Positions 39,935-49,321 of a DNA stretch of 64,000 nucleotides are shown here, piece by piece (within the stretch, counting starts at the first letter, position 1; each line of letters opens with the position of its first letter). The notes beneath the pieces were generated by a model. It was not told where the DNA came from. It saw nothing but the letters and a program-made list of their open reading frames with translations, and made no database searches. This stretch comes from Streptomyces pinistramenti (GTDB taxonomy: Bacteria; Actinomycetota; Actinomycetes; Streptomycetales; Streptomycetaceae): NCBI RefSeq assembly GCF_020564935.1, contig NZ_JAJCXB010000005.1, positions 1 to 64,000 of the forward strand, written 5' to 3'. A program made the translations under genes and the position numbers.

Positions 39935-40725
39935 CCGTCCGTCAGGCCCGCGAGATCGGCGGCGCGGGCGAGGAGGTCGACGAGCATGGGGAAGGTGAGG
40001 CGGCCGGTGAAGGTGTTGCGCTGACTCGGGTGGTAGCAGCCCAGGACCTGGAGTTCCGGCCGCGAGCCGGTGGCCGGCAGCGTCAGCTGGGTGCCGTGGC
40101 CGAAGACCGGCCGCGGACGGGGGAGCGGCCGGCCCGCGTCCGCGAGTACGGGCAGCAGCGCCTGCCAGCCGAAGGCCCCCAGGACCACCACCGTGCGCAG
40201 ACCGGGGCCGAGCAGCCGGAGTTCCGCCGACAACCACGGCCGGCAGGTGTCGCGTTCGGCCGGCGTGGGCCTGTTCTGCGGCGGGGCGCAGTGGACCGGT
40301 GCGGTGATGCGTACGCCGTGCAGCTCCAGTCCGTCGCCGCGGTGGGTGGACGTCGGCCGGGAGGCGAGGCCGACGGCATGCAGGGCGGCGAACAGGAAGT
40401 CGCCCGAGGCGTCCCCGGTGAACATCCGGCCGGTACGGTTGCCGCCGTGCGCGGCCGGCGCCAGCCCGACGACGGCCAGCGCCGCGTCCGGCGGCCCGAA
40501 CCCCGGGACCGGCCTCGCCCAATATTCCCAGTCGCGGAACGCCGCCCGCCGGGTCGCGGCGACCTCTTCCCGCCAGGCCACCAGCCGCGGGCAGGCCCGG
40601 CAGTCGGCCACCCGCGCGTCGAGTTCCGTAAGTCCGCCGCTGCGCGCCGCGTGGAAGGAGGGGAAGGCGCTGTCCTCGCTGTCCGGCGGCGAGGGGCCCG
40701 CCGGCCGCGTTCCGCTCTCGTCCAT
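39919..40725 (-). CDS. Uracil-DNA glycosylase family 5 (UdgB)
   Basis: This is a 268-aa DNA repair enzyme that removes uracil and related bases. The family motif VVGLAPAAHGGNRTGRMFTGDASGDFL begins at about residue 85; it lacks the Asp/Asn of other families at the first position, as UdgB does. Motif 2 is in LGCYHPSQRNT near 228. Four cysteines at 42, 45, 146 and 161 are placed to hold the 4Fe-4S cluster of families 4 and 5. The length agrees with actinobacterial UdgB. ATG 40725 was chosen; a Pro/Ser-rich 25-residue lead precedes the domain. Confidence 0.88.
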   Translation of the reverse strand: MDESGTRPAGPSPPDSEDSAFPSFHAARSGGLTELDARVADCRACPRLVAWREEVAATRRAAFRDWEYWARPVPGFGPPDAALAVVGLAPAAHGGNRTGRMFTGDASGDFLFAALHAVGLASRPTSTHRGDGLELHGVRITAPVHCAPPQNRPTPAERDTCRPWLSAELRLLGPGLRTVVVLGAFGWQALLPVLADAGRPLPRPRPVFGHGTQLTLPATGSRPELQVLGCYHPSQRNTFTGRLTFPMLVDLLARAADLAGLTDGGPAA

Positions 40726-40884
40726 GCCTCCACGCTAACGCCGCATCAGGCACCGTTCGCCCTGTTCTGAGGTGTCCTGCCGACCGGGCTGACCGATCAG
40801 GGCAGCACATCACCGGGCCGGGCCTGTCCCCCTCGGCGACACTTATGGGCAGCGACAGCCATCGTCGGGCAAGGAGAGCACCTC

Positions 40885-41742
40885 ATGGCAGATGAACAGA
40901 GCGGGACGCCGGAAAGCACCGCGGTGCGGGTCGCCCTCTGGCGGGCGCTGCACGTCCAGGCCGACGCGCCGCCGCACGTGCTGGAGGACGAGATCGGCCT
41001 GCGGCTCGCCGCCCCTGACGAAGGCTGGCGGGACCGCCCGGACATGGATCTGCGTGTCACGAGCGGATTCCGGGCGGCCACCGTGTCCCGCGCCCGCTTC
41101 ATCGAGGACCTGGTCACCGAGCAGGCCGGCCACGGGGTCGACCAGTACGTCATCCTGGGCGCGGGTCTGGACACCTTCGCCCAGCGCAGGCCGGAGATCG
41201 CCGGGCGCCTGCGGGTGTTCGAGGTCGATCAGCCCGGCCCGCAGGCATGGAAGCGGCAGCGCCTGATCGAGCTGGGCTACGGCATCCCCGACCGGCTGCG
41301 GCTCGTACCGGTCGACTTCGAGGCGAGCGGCAACTGGTGGGAGCAGCTGTCCGCCGCCGGCTTCGACGCCGGCCGGCCGGCGGTCGTCGTCTCCACCGGC
41401 GTCACCATGTACCTCACCAAAGACGCCACAGCGGCCACCCTGCGCCGGCTCGCCGGGCTCGCACCGGGCTCGACGCTCGCCATGACGTTCATGCTGCCTG
41501 CCGAGCTTCTCGATGACGCCGACCGCCCCGCATTCGAGGCGACCGAGCCACAGGCGCGCGCCGCCGGAACGCCGTTCATCAGCTTCCACACCCCGCAGGA
41601 GATGCTGGCCCTGGCCCGCGAAGCCGGCTTCAAGGACGCCCGGCACGTGCCCGGATCCCGGCTTGCCGAGCGCTACTTCGCCCACCGGACCGACGGCCTC
41701 CGCCCGTCGAGCGGAGAGGACCTGCTGGTGGCCACCACCTGA
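40885..41742 (+). CDS. SAM-dependent methyltransferase (TIGR00027/PPM1-like)
   Basis: This is a 285-aa class I methyltransferase of the leucine-carboxyl-methyltransferase-like group abundant in actinobacteria. The SAM motif is YVILGAGLDTFAQRRP (about residues 88-103), followed by FEVDQPGPQAWKRQRL and STGVTMYLTKDA. The substrate is unknown; some relatives act in secondary metabolism, but no such genes adjoin. ATG 40885 has aaggag 8 nt upstream. A GC-rich inverted repeat (41760-41813: ccgctccgg / ccggagcgg) lies between this gene and the convergent Rpf-like gene. Confidence 0.85.
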   Translation: MADEQSGTPESTAVRVALWRALHVQADAPPHVLEDEIGLRLAAPDEGWRDRPDMDLRVTSGFRAATVSRARFIEDLVTEQAGHGVDQYVILGAGLDTFAQRRPEIAGRLRVFEVDQPGPQAWKRQRLIELGYGIPDRLRLVPVDFEASGNWWEQLSAAGFDAGRPAVVVSTGVTMYLTKDATAATLRRLAGLAPGSTLAMTFMLPAELLDDADRPAFEATEPQARAAGTPFISFHTPQEMLALAREAGFKDARHVPGSRLAERYFAHRTDGLRPSSGEDLLVATT

Positions 41743-41759
41743 CGCCCTGCGGCCACCAG

Positions 41760-41813
41760 CCGCTCCGGCGCGGCCGCCGCTCCCGCCACGGCCGCTGCGT
41801 CGCACCGGAGCGG
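41760..41813. terminator. Possible terminator
   Basis: 9-bp arms (ccgctccgg / ccggagcgg) with inner pairing (gcggcc...ggccgc) lie between convergent genes. Expected position for a bidirectional terminator; no T tract. Confidence 0.4.
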
Positions 41814-41842
41814 ACGGGCCGGACGGGAGCGGGCGTCGGGTC

Positions 41843-42508
<666 letters not shown>

Positions 42509-42791
42509 CTAGGCAGCTGCCCGCGCCGTCGTGGCGGAGCCGCGCGGGGCTCGGCGCAAGGCCACCCGAACGGCAGGCGCGCCCGAGCCCGCGGTGTGCC
42601 AGGGCGTTCGGGGGCCCCGGCGGCAGCCGGTGCCGGTCGTCCTCCGCGCCCGCCCGCCGCAGCCCTCGCAGCCGCCGGAAAAAAAGGGGGCGACCTGACG
42701 GCCCGGCGCGCGTAGGGTCGTCGGGTTCTCGCGATCACCCACGCCCTGTGGCCGCCGCCGGTGCGGTGGCGCGGGGCACGAGGAGCCGTCG

Positions 42792-43856
42792 ATGCCCCAG
42801 CCGGATTCGTCGCACGCCGCGCGGCTGGCCGCCTACGCGTCCGTGGGCACCCGTCTGTCCCTGCTGAGTGACCGCAGGATCGGCGCGGCGGTCGCGGCCG
42901 CGACGCCGCTCGGGACGGGCATCGGCGGCCGGTCGGCGGAGCTGGACGTCGGCGGGACGCGGGTGTTCGTCAAGCGGATCCCGCTGACGGACATCGAGTC
43001 GCGGCCCGAGCACGTGCGGTCGACGGCGAACCTCTTCGGACTGCCGCTGCACTACCAGTACGGCGTGGGCTCGGCCGGTTTCGGCGCCTGGCGCGAGCTG
43101 GCCGTGCACATCATGAGCACCCACTGGGTGCTCGGGGGCGCCTACGGGGGCTTCCCGTTGATGTACCACTGGCGGGTGCTGCCCGACTCGCCTCCCGTGG
43201 GCTTCGCCGACGAATTCGGGGGCATCGACGGGGCAGTTGCGCACTGGGAGGGCTCCCGGGCGGTCCGTGGGCGCCTGGAGGCCATCGCGCGGTCCACGTC
43301 GAGCCTGGTGGTCTTCCTGGAGTACGTGCCGCAGACGCTCGCCGGACTGCTGGACGGGCACCGGGGCGTGGGCGGGCCGGACGGCGGCGACGGTTCGCGC
43401 TACCTGTGGGCGGATGCGGAACTGGCTCGCGGGACCGCCTTCCTGCGTTCCCAGGGGCTCGTCCACTTCGACGCGCACTTCGGCAACATCCTGACCGACG
43501 GCCGGCGGATCTACTTCGCCGACTTCGGGCTCGCCCTCGCCTCCGGCTTCGAACTCGCCCCGGAGGAAGCCGCGTTCCACACCGCGCATCTCGCGTACGA
43601 CCGCTGGCACTCCGCGAGCCATCTGCTGCATCACCTGCTCCGCGGGCTGCTCGACGGGGAGCGCGGGGGAGCGGCGCACGAGGCGTTTCTGCGGGCGTGG
43701 ACCGAGGGCCGGCGGCCGGACGGCGTGCCGTCGCGGCTTGCCGCGGTCATCGACCGGCACGCCCGTTCCACCGTCGTCATCGACGGTTTCCGCCGCCGAC
43801 TGCTGAGGGAGAGCAAGCGGACACCGTTCCCGGCCGCGCGGCTCGGCACGGCCTGA
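42792..43856 (+). CDS. Orphan protein-kinase-fold protein
   Basis: This is a 354-aa cytoplasmic protein with a kinase-like fold. There is a Gly-rich loop (LGTGIGGRSAEL), a beta-3 lysine (TRVFVKRIPL, about residue 60), a catalytic loop LVHFDAHFGNILTDG (about 225-240) and a metal-binding DFG (IYFADFGLAL). The N-lobe has a long insertion with YGGFPLMYHWRVLP. There is no transmembrane segment or sensor domain, so it is unlike PknB-type receptors and closer to small-molecule or LPS-core kinases. Autophosphorylation and target are unknown. The start has gagga 7 nt upstream. Confidence 0.75.
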   Translation: MPQPDSSHAARLAAYASVGTRLSLLSDRRIGAAVAAATPLGTGIGGRSAELDVGGTRVFVKRIPLTDIESRPEHVRSTANLFGLPLHYQYGVGSAGFGAWRELAVHIMSTHWVLGGAYGGFPLMYHWRVLPDSPPVGFADEFGGIDGAVAHWEGSRAVRGRLEAIARSTSSLVVFLEYVPQTLAGLLDGHRGVGGPDGGDGSRYLWADAELARGTAFLRSQGLVHFDAHFGNILTDGRRIYFADFGLALASGFELAPEEAAFHTAHLAYDRWHSASHLLHHLLRGLLDGERGGAAHEAFLRAWTEGRRPDGVPSRLAAVIDRHARSTVVIDGFRRRLLRESKRTPFPAARLGTA

Positions 43857-44211
43857 GCGGTCACACGGTGGCCGGGCGGGCCGCGGTGGTTCGTGGCAGC
43901 GGGTACCGGCCGTGGAGGGACGGCCGAAGAGCGGCGGTTGGCGGTGCGGTGGCCGGTGGCATACTCCTGTGGTGGTTGGGGCGGGGCCGGGCGGTCTGGC
44001 GGCATCGCTCCGTGGTGCTGTCAACGGCCGGGCGGTATAGGGCGAACATCGCGCTGTTCTCGGCGGCCTCGACGGGCCTGTGTCTGCTGACCACCACCCA
44101 TCCGCTGCTGCCGGTGTTCCTGTGACGCGGCGCCAACTCCCGTACCCGGCCCGCCGCCCGGTGGGGGCGGGACGGCGGGCCGGGTGGAGGGGAAGGTGCC
44201 GGGCGCGGGTG
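43857..44211. other. Intergenic stretch with one weak small frame
   Basis: This stretch of about 350 bases lies between convergent genes. A plus-strand frame from GTG 43886 to 44125 would encode 79 residues with a hydrophobic stretch (AVAGGILLWWLGRG) and a second one (NIALFSAASTGLCLLT). It has no ribosome site and I recognise no homologue, so I do not call it a gene. Confidence 0.3.
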
Positions 44212-45102
44212 TTACGCGGGTGTCGTGCCGCGGCGGTGGCGGCGGATGAGGTAGGCGCCGCCGCCGAGGAGGAGGCCGCCGCCTGCCGCGGCGGTGGCCG
44301 CGACGGATGAGCCCGCCGGGGTCTGCTCCGGTGTGGCCGTGGCGGATGCCGTGCGCGGGGAGAAGCCGCCGAGCTTGCCGGAGCGCTGGTAGTCCGAGCC
44401 GGCCAGCTTGTCGCCGTACCGGGTGTGGACGAGCTTCCGGTAGGCGTCCGTGGTCACGCCGTGGGCGCCGACCGATTGCCGGGCGCTGTCGTTGAGCGGC
44501 AGCACGCGGTTGCCCGACAGCTTGTACCAGGCGGCTATCTGCGGTTCGGTGAAGACCTCGGCACCCTGGGCCCGGTGCGTGTACGTCAGCTCGTCGGCGC
44601 CCGAAAGGACGTTGGCGACGGTCCACTTGTGGGTGTGCGCGTCGCGTACGGTCCACACCGTCGCCTCCTCGCCGGTCGCCGAGCGGGCCTCGGTGGCCAG
44701 GTAGGAGAAGCGGGCGACCGGTGCCGATGCCTGGTCGCCGCGGACGAAGGCGGGGTCCAAGGAGTAGACGGGTACCGCGGAGCCGACCAGCTCAGGCGCC
44801 TGTGCCGCGGCGTCCTGCCGGGTCACCTTCGTGTCGGCCACGGTGCCGTGCTCGGATGCCTTGTGCTCGCGCAGGTGGACGAAGAAGGCGGCCAGTCTGT
44901 CCGTGGTGTCCTGGCTGCCGAGCGTCCGCCCGGCCGCTGCACGGTCGGCGGGGGTCACCGAACCAGCCAGGGATGCGGGGGTGTTGGTGGCGGCGGATGC
45001 CGTGGTGGGGGTCAGCAGCACGAGTGCGCCGAGGCCCGCGGCGAGCGCCGCGCCGCCGAGACGGCGAAGGCGCGTGGGGGAGTTGTCGGTCATCACACTC
45101 AC
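44212..45102 (-). CDS. Exported, C-terminally membrane-anchored protein of unknown function
   Basis: This is a 296-aa protein. A signal peptide (residues 1-38) has an ASA-like cleavage site. The mature region (about 39-255) contains conserved-looking aromatic segments (AFFVHLREHKASEH, VPVYSLDPAFVRG, VARFSYLATEARS, WTVRDAHTHKWTVANVLSG). A short Thr/Pro-rich stalk, one hydrophobic helix (about 265-285) and the basic end RRHRRGTTPA form a wall/membrane anchor without an LPXTG motif. The ATG overlaps the stop of the upstream protease gene by 4 nt (ATGA), so the two proteins are made together. It could be a substrate, chaperone or inhibitor of the protease (inference). Confidence 0.75.
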   Translation of the reverse strand: MSVMTDNSPTRLRRLGGAALAAGLGALVLLTPTTASAATNTPASLAGSVTPADRAAAGRTLGSQDTTDRLAAFFVHLREHKASEHGTVADTKVTRQDAAAQAPELVGSAVPVYSLDPAFVRGDQASAPVARFSYLATEARSATGEEATVWTVRDAHTHKWTVANVLSGADELTYTHRAQGAEVFTEPQIAAWYKLSGNRVLPLNDSARQSVGAHGVTTDAYRKLVHTRYGDKLAGSDYQRSGKLGGFSPRTASATATPEQTPAGSSVAATAAAGGGLLLGGGAYLIRRHRRGTTPA

Positions 45103-45746
45103 TTCTCTCCGTACAGGGACTCGGCCCAGTTGAACTGGTTGTTGCTGACGTAGGTGGAGTAGTTCATCTCGCCGTAGCGGGGGTTGGAGGGCCAGGGGTC
45201 GGCGTACATCATGGTGCGGCTGGCGGAGTCGTAGCCGTACAGGACGTTCGCGTGGCCACCGCCGGCGGTCCAGTAGATACCGACCTCCACAGGGGAGTTG
45301 GCGTCGACGGACGAGGTGACCGTGGAGAAGGGGAGGACGCCGGTGACGTTGCCGGGGCTCATCCCGAGCCCGGACCAGGCTTGTTGCACGTCGGTGAGTT
45401 CACCGGGCTGGTTGGGGCAGGGGTAGTTGCCGTCCTGGCCGTGTGCGAGGTTGCAGAACGTGTTCTGGTCGGTGCTCTGTCCGTAGCCCAGGTGCTGGGC
45501 CACGGAGAGGCCCGTCGCGGCCCAGCACCACTGGTCCTGCACCTGGGTCAGCTCGTTGAAGTCCAGCTGGGAGCCGTAGCCCGCCGCTTTGGCGGGTGCG
45601 GGCGCGGCCGATGCGGTGCCCGCCAGCGGCAGGACCAGACAGGCGGCGGCCGCGAGACCGGCGAGCGCCTTGCGCCCAGGCCGCCGGGGCGGTGTCGGGG
45701 ACGCTTGCGCGGCTCCCGGAGGCGTCCTGCGATGCCGCAGAATCAT
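45099..45746 (-). CDS. Secreted papain-like cysteine protease (C39-like)
   Basis: This is a 215-aa secreted protease. A twin-basic signal peptide (RRTPPG...RRPGRK, hydrophobic core about 28-46) ends at ASA near 47. The catalytic cysteine is C74 in VQDQWCWAATGLSVAQHLG. The histidine is H165 in YWTAGGGHANVLYGYD, and the Asp of the triad is in YADPWP (D183). This is the AvrRpt2/C39-like papain arrangement. Two more cysteines (C98, C110) may form a disulphide. It is translationally coupled (ATGA) to the anchored protein downstream. Substrate and role are unknown. Confidence 0.85.
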   Translation of the reverse strand: MILRHRRTPPGAAQASPTPPRRPGRKALAGLAAAACLVLPLAGTASAAPAPAKAAGYGSQLDFNELTQVQDQWCWAATGLSVAQHLGYGQSTDQNTFCNLAHGQDGNYPCPNQPGELTDVQQAWSGLGMSPGNVTGVLPFSTVTSSVDANSPVEVGIYWTAGGGHANVLYGYDSASRTMMYADPWPSNPRYGEMNYSTYVSNNQFNWAESLYGEK

Positions 45747-46006
45747 GGTGTTCTCCTTCTCGCCCGGCTGATGGCGCCGGGCCAGGATGTGAGGGGGGAG
45801 GCCGTCGAGGTCATGTCGCGGGGGGCGGGAACTCGTCGGCCGGCTGGACGAACGAGGCAACGGTGGAGTCGCCGCGGCACGGCCGGGAACCCCCTCGCCC
45901 CCAGAGCAAGGGGGTATCCGGTACCCCCCTCATCCGTCGGAGAGCGGTCAAAGGGCCTGGTGGCGGGCGGTGTTGGGGGCGGGCATCGGAGGTGTGGCCG
46001 CCGGGT

Positions 46007-48919
46007 TCACCGCTGCCGGGCGTTGCCCGGGTCGCCGGCGCTGTCCCGGCGCAGCCTGACCAGCTCGGCGCGTGAGCGGATGCCGAGCTTGCGGTAGACG
46101 CGGGTCAGCGTCGACTCGATCGTCTTCGCCGACAGGAACAGCCGGGCGGCGATCTCACGGTTGGTGGCGCCGTCGCCCGCCATCTGCGCCACCCGGTGCT
46201 CGGCCGGTGTCAGTGCCCGCCACTGCGCCGCCGGTGCCGCGTCGCCGCCCGCCGCGTCCTCGATGTGCGTGAAGCGGTGCATCTCGGCACGGGCCCGGTC
46301 GAGCCAGGGGTGCGCCTCGGCCTCCTCGAAGACGGCCGCCGCGTCCTGCCAGCAGGCCAGCGCCGCCGTGACGTGCCGCCTGCGCCGCTCCACGGTGCCC
46401 AGCGCCAGCAGATCGCGGCCGTGCTCCAGGGGCAGGCCCAGGCGCTGGTGCCGCTCGGCCGCCTCCCGCAGGTTCGACACCGCGCCGGCCAGGTCGCCCG
46501 ATCCGGCGCGCAGCAGCGCCTCGGCCCGCAGCAGCGACATGGCGGCGCCCGCTCGTCCCAGGCGGAGCGTGGTGTCGCGTACCTCGTCGATGACGGCGGC
46601 GGCCCGGCCGTGCTCGCCCGCCGCGATGAGCGCCTCGGCGAGGTCGGGCGGCCAGGGCACCGGGACGGGGTCGACGATGCCGCGGCGGCGGGCGATGGCA
46701 CGCGCCCGGCTCAGGCAGTCCACGGCCGCCCGGGCGTCGCCCGCGCGCGTCCGGACCTGCCCCAACAGGCAGAGGGCGAGCGGCAGATAGATGAGGTCCC
46801 GCTCCGCGTCCGCGACCCGGATGCTCTCGTGCGCGAGCGCCGCTGCCCGGTTCAGGTCGCCGCCCGCGGCCTCGGCGACGGCAGCCGAATAACATGCCTG
46901 GCCGAGGTGCGCGCCCAGCTCGCGGGCCCGCCGCAGCGCCTCGCGTGCGGCGGCCAGCGCCCGCCCGCAGCGGCCGGCCCGCACCTCCACGTCGATGGCC
47001 GCGCACAGCAGGAAGATCAGGTCCTCGGCGTCGTCGAAGGTCTGCGCGCGGTGCAGCAGCGCGTCGAGTTCGTCGCCCGCCTCGATGAGCCGGTCGGCGA
47101 AGAAGTCCAGCCTGGCCTTGATCGCCCGGGGGCCGTTGTGGCTCGTGGTCGGCCCGGCGTCCTGCGGCAGGGCCAGGGCGCGGGCCAGCGGTTCGGTGGC
47201 GTCGGTGCGGCCCAGCAGCGTGCCGACGAACGCCTGGAGCGACAGGGCCAGCACCTCGGTCGTACGGTCGCCGCCGCGCCGTGCCCAGAGCGCGGCCCGG
47301 TCCGCCTCGGCCCAGGTGACGGTCGTGTCGCCATCGGCTATGTGGGCCTTGCAGGCGCGCAGGTAGTGCAGGCGGGCCCGGTCGTAAGGTGCGCCGCCTG
47401 CGTGCGCGAAGGCTTCCGCGAAGACCTCGTCGAGGCCGGACAGCGCCTGGTCGGCTGCGGTGATGACGAGGATGCGGGCGCGTACGTGGCGGTCCGGGGT
47501 GTCGGCGTCGGCGGCGGCGTCGAGGGCCAGTTCACGGCAGAGTTCGTGGTCCGCCGCCGCGTACGCGTGCGCGGCGCCGGCCAGCAGGCGTTCGCAGCGG
47601 CGGCCCGTGAAGCGTGCCGGGGTGCGGGCTGCGGCGAGGCGGGCCAGGGCGGCCGCCTCGTCGGGCGCGCCCTGCCGGGCGGCCTCTTCGGCGGCAGCGG
47701 TCACGAACGCCGCCAGTTCCTCGTCGGGTTCCGTGCCGGACAGGGCCAGGTGCCGGGCGCGTTCGGCACGGTCGGCGGTCACCGCCCCGAGCCGCGCGTG
47801 TGCGGCCCGCCGTTCGGCTGCGGTGGCCCCGGCGTACAGGGCGCAGGCGAACAGCGGGTGGGCGAACCGGAGCAGGACGCCGTCCTCGTCGGCGACGAGG
47901 ACGCCGGCCGCGAGGGCGTTGCCGACGGTGCGGGGCACCGGGTCACCGCCGGGCCGCCCGGCGAGGAGGGTGCCGTGTGTGGTGTCCGTGCCGTCGGCCG
48001 GTCGGCTGCCGAGCGGCGGCCGCGTGGTGCCTGCGCAGCGCAGCAGGCCGACGCTGAACCGCCGGGTGCAGGCGGCCGTCAGCAGCACCTCGCGGCCGTC
48101 GGGCCCGGTGCCCGCCAGCCGCTTCGCGAGCCCGTCGCGTATGCGGGCGGGCACGGGCAACGGCCGGTCGCGGGACGGCGGTCGGTCCTGGCGGTCCAGT
48201 GCGCGGACGATCTCCAGGGCGTCGCCCGGGTTTCCCGCGCACGCCTCGTGCACCCGGCGGACCAGCCAGCCGGGCAGCGCCGGGCCCTCCCGGTCGCCGA
48301 GCATCTCCCGCAGCTCCGACAGGCCCGCAGGCGGCAGTTCAAGCTCCCGCACCGGGCCGGGGCAGAAGGCCACGCCCACCGGCGCGCCCTGCCCGTGCGC
48401 GGCGCTCTCCGCGGTGAGCACCCGTACGCCCGAGGTCCGCAGGCGCCGCGCGGCGTACCGGAGGATCTCGGCGCTGGGCCGGTCCACCCAGTGCGCGCCG
48501 TCGATGGCGAGGAGCACCGGGCCGCCGCGGGCCAGGGCGCGGAGCAGGGCGAGGGTGCCCAGGCGCAGGGCGAGCGGGTCAGGCGCGCCCGCCGCCGGGG
48601 GCTCACGGCGCAGCACGACGCGCAGCGCGGACCGCTGCGGCGCGGACAGCCGCGCCAGTTCCTCGTCGGGCAGCGGGTCGAGCAGGTCGGCGAGCGCGGC
48701 ATACGTCAACTCGCCTTCGGGGGCGGTGGGTTCGGCGGACAGGACGGTTTCGGCGCGGGCGCGTGCGGCGTCGACGAGGCCGCCCAGGAGGTGTGAGGTG
48801 CCGATGCCTGCGGGGCCGTGCAGGGCGACGCTGCCGCCGTCGGCGAGGTGCAGACGGGCCGCGCGTGCCACGTCGTGCCGCGCCCCGGGACTGTTGTTCC
48901 CCAGGTCGTTTCCCACCAC
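46007..48919 (-). CDS. Large LuxR-family (LAL) transcriptional regulator
   Basis: This is a 970-aa regulator. The N-terminal STAND-type ATPase part (about 20-330) has a P-loop GPAGIGTSH (35-43) in which the normally invariant Lys is Thr41, and a Walker B-like LLAIDGAHWVD in place of DD. The middle (about 350-880) is helical TPR-like repeats. The LuxR helix-turn-helix is at the C-terminus (about 895-960: LTPAEHRVAQMAGDGATNREIA, SAKTIESTLTRVYRKLGI). LAL proteins often activate secondary metabolite or sugar pathways. The changed P-loop suggests it does not hydrolyse ATP normally. GTG 48919 has gagga 6 nt upstream. Confidence 0.85.
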   Translation of the reverse strand: MVGNDLGNNSPGARHDVARAARLHLADGGSVALHGPAGIGTSHLLGGLVDAARARAETVLSAEPTAPEGELTYAALADLLDPLPDEELARLSAPQRSALRVVLRREPPAAGAPDPLALRLGTLALLRALARGGPVLLAIDGAHWVDRPSAEILRYAARRLRTSGVRVLTAESAAHGQGAPVGVAFCPGPVRELELPPAGLSELREMLGDREGPALPGWLVRRVHEACAGNPGDALEIVRALDRQDRPPSRDRPLPVPARIRDGLAKRLAGTGPDGREVLLTAACTRRFSVGLLRCAGTTRPPLGSRPADGTDTTHGTLLAGRPGGDPVPRTVGNALAAGVLVADEDGVLLRFAHPLFACALYAGATAAERRAAHARLGAVTADRAERARHLALSGTEPDEELAAFVTAAAEEAARQGAPDEAAALARLAAARTPARFTGRRCERLLAGAAHAYAAADHELCRELALDAAADADTPDRHVRARILVITAADQALSGLDEVFAEAFAHAGGAPYDRARLHYLRACKAHIADGDTTVTWAEADRAALWARRGGDRTTEVLALSLQAFVGTLLGRTDATEPLARALALPQDAGPTTSHNGPRAIKARLDFFADRLIEAGDELDALLHRAQTFDDAEDLIFLLCAAIDVEVRAGRCGRALAAAREALRRARELGAHLGQACYSAAVAEAAGGDLNRAAALAHESIRVADAERDLIYLPLALCLLGQVRTRAGDARAAVDCLSRARAIARRRGIVDPVPVPWPPDLAEALIAAGEHGRAAAVIDEVRDTTLRLGRAGAAMSLLRAEALLRAGSGDLAGAVSNLREAAERHQRLGLPLEHGRDLLALGTVERRRRHVTAALACWQDAAAVFEEAEAHPWLDRARAEMHRFTHIEDAAGGDAAPAAQWRALTPAEHRVAQMAGDGATNREIAARLFLSAKTIESTLTRVYRKLGIRSRAELVRLRRDSAGDPGNARQR

Positions 48920-49321
48920 AGGCGGTCCTCACAGCGTTCCGGGAGCGCGGGGGAGGGGTGCCCCTGTGCATCGCTCTTCGACGCCGGCTCACCGCCCCAC
49001 ATGTTCATGCCATGGATGGCGGGAAGTCAACGCTCACGGAGTCGGCGTCCGCGGAGCCGCCAGGTGCCACCCCACCCGCTTGGGCGAGCGCGGCCGCCGG
49101 CGACCGGAGCGCCCCGGGCGCCCGTCCGGAAGCCCCTGCCACCGCCCCGGCACCGCAGCGCGTCAGGACCGCGGAGACGGACGATGCGCACCGCGGACGT
49201 CACGCCGTGCCATACATCGGTACATTTGCCTTGATCTGGCTTCCAACTGATCCTCCCCATGGCCGGGCGGGCCCCGCCCGGCGGGTGCGAGCGGCGGATT
49301 CCGGCAGGTGACGGATACCGA
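48920..49321. other. Divergent intergenic region
   Basis: About 400 bases lie between the divergent LAL regulator and SpoIIE phosphatase genes. It should hold both promoters. I see no consensus -35/-10 pair, no strong palindrome and no convincing coding frame. Confidence 0.4.

Noticed and set aside
43886..44125. A 79-codon plus-strand frame with two hydrophobic stretches
   Set aside because: It has no ribosome site and no recognised family; it could be an out-of-frame extension of the kinase shadow.
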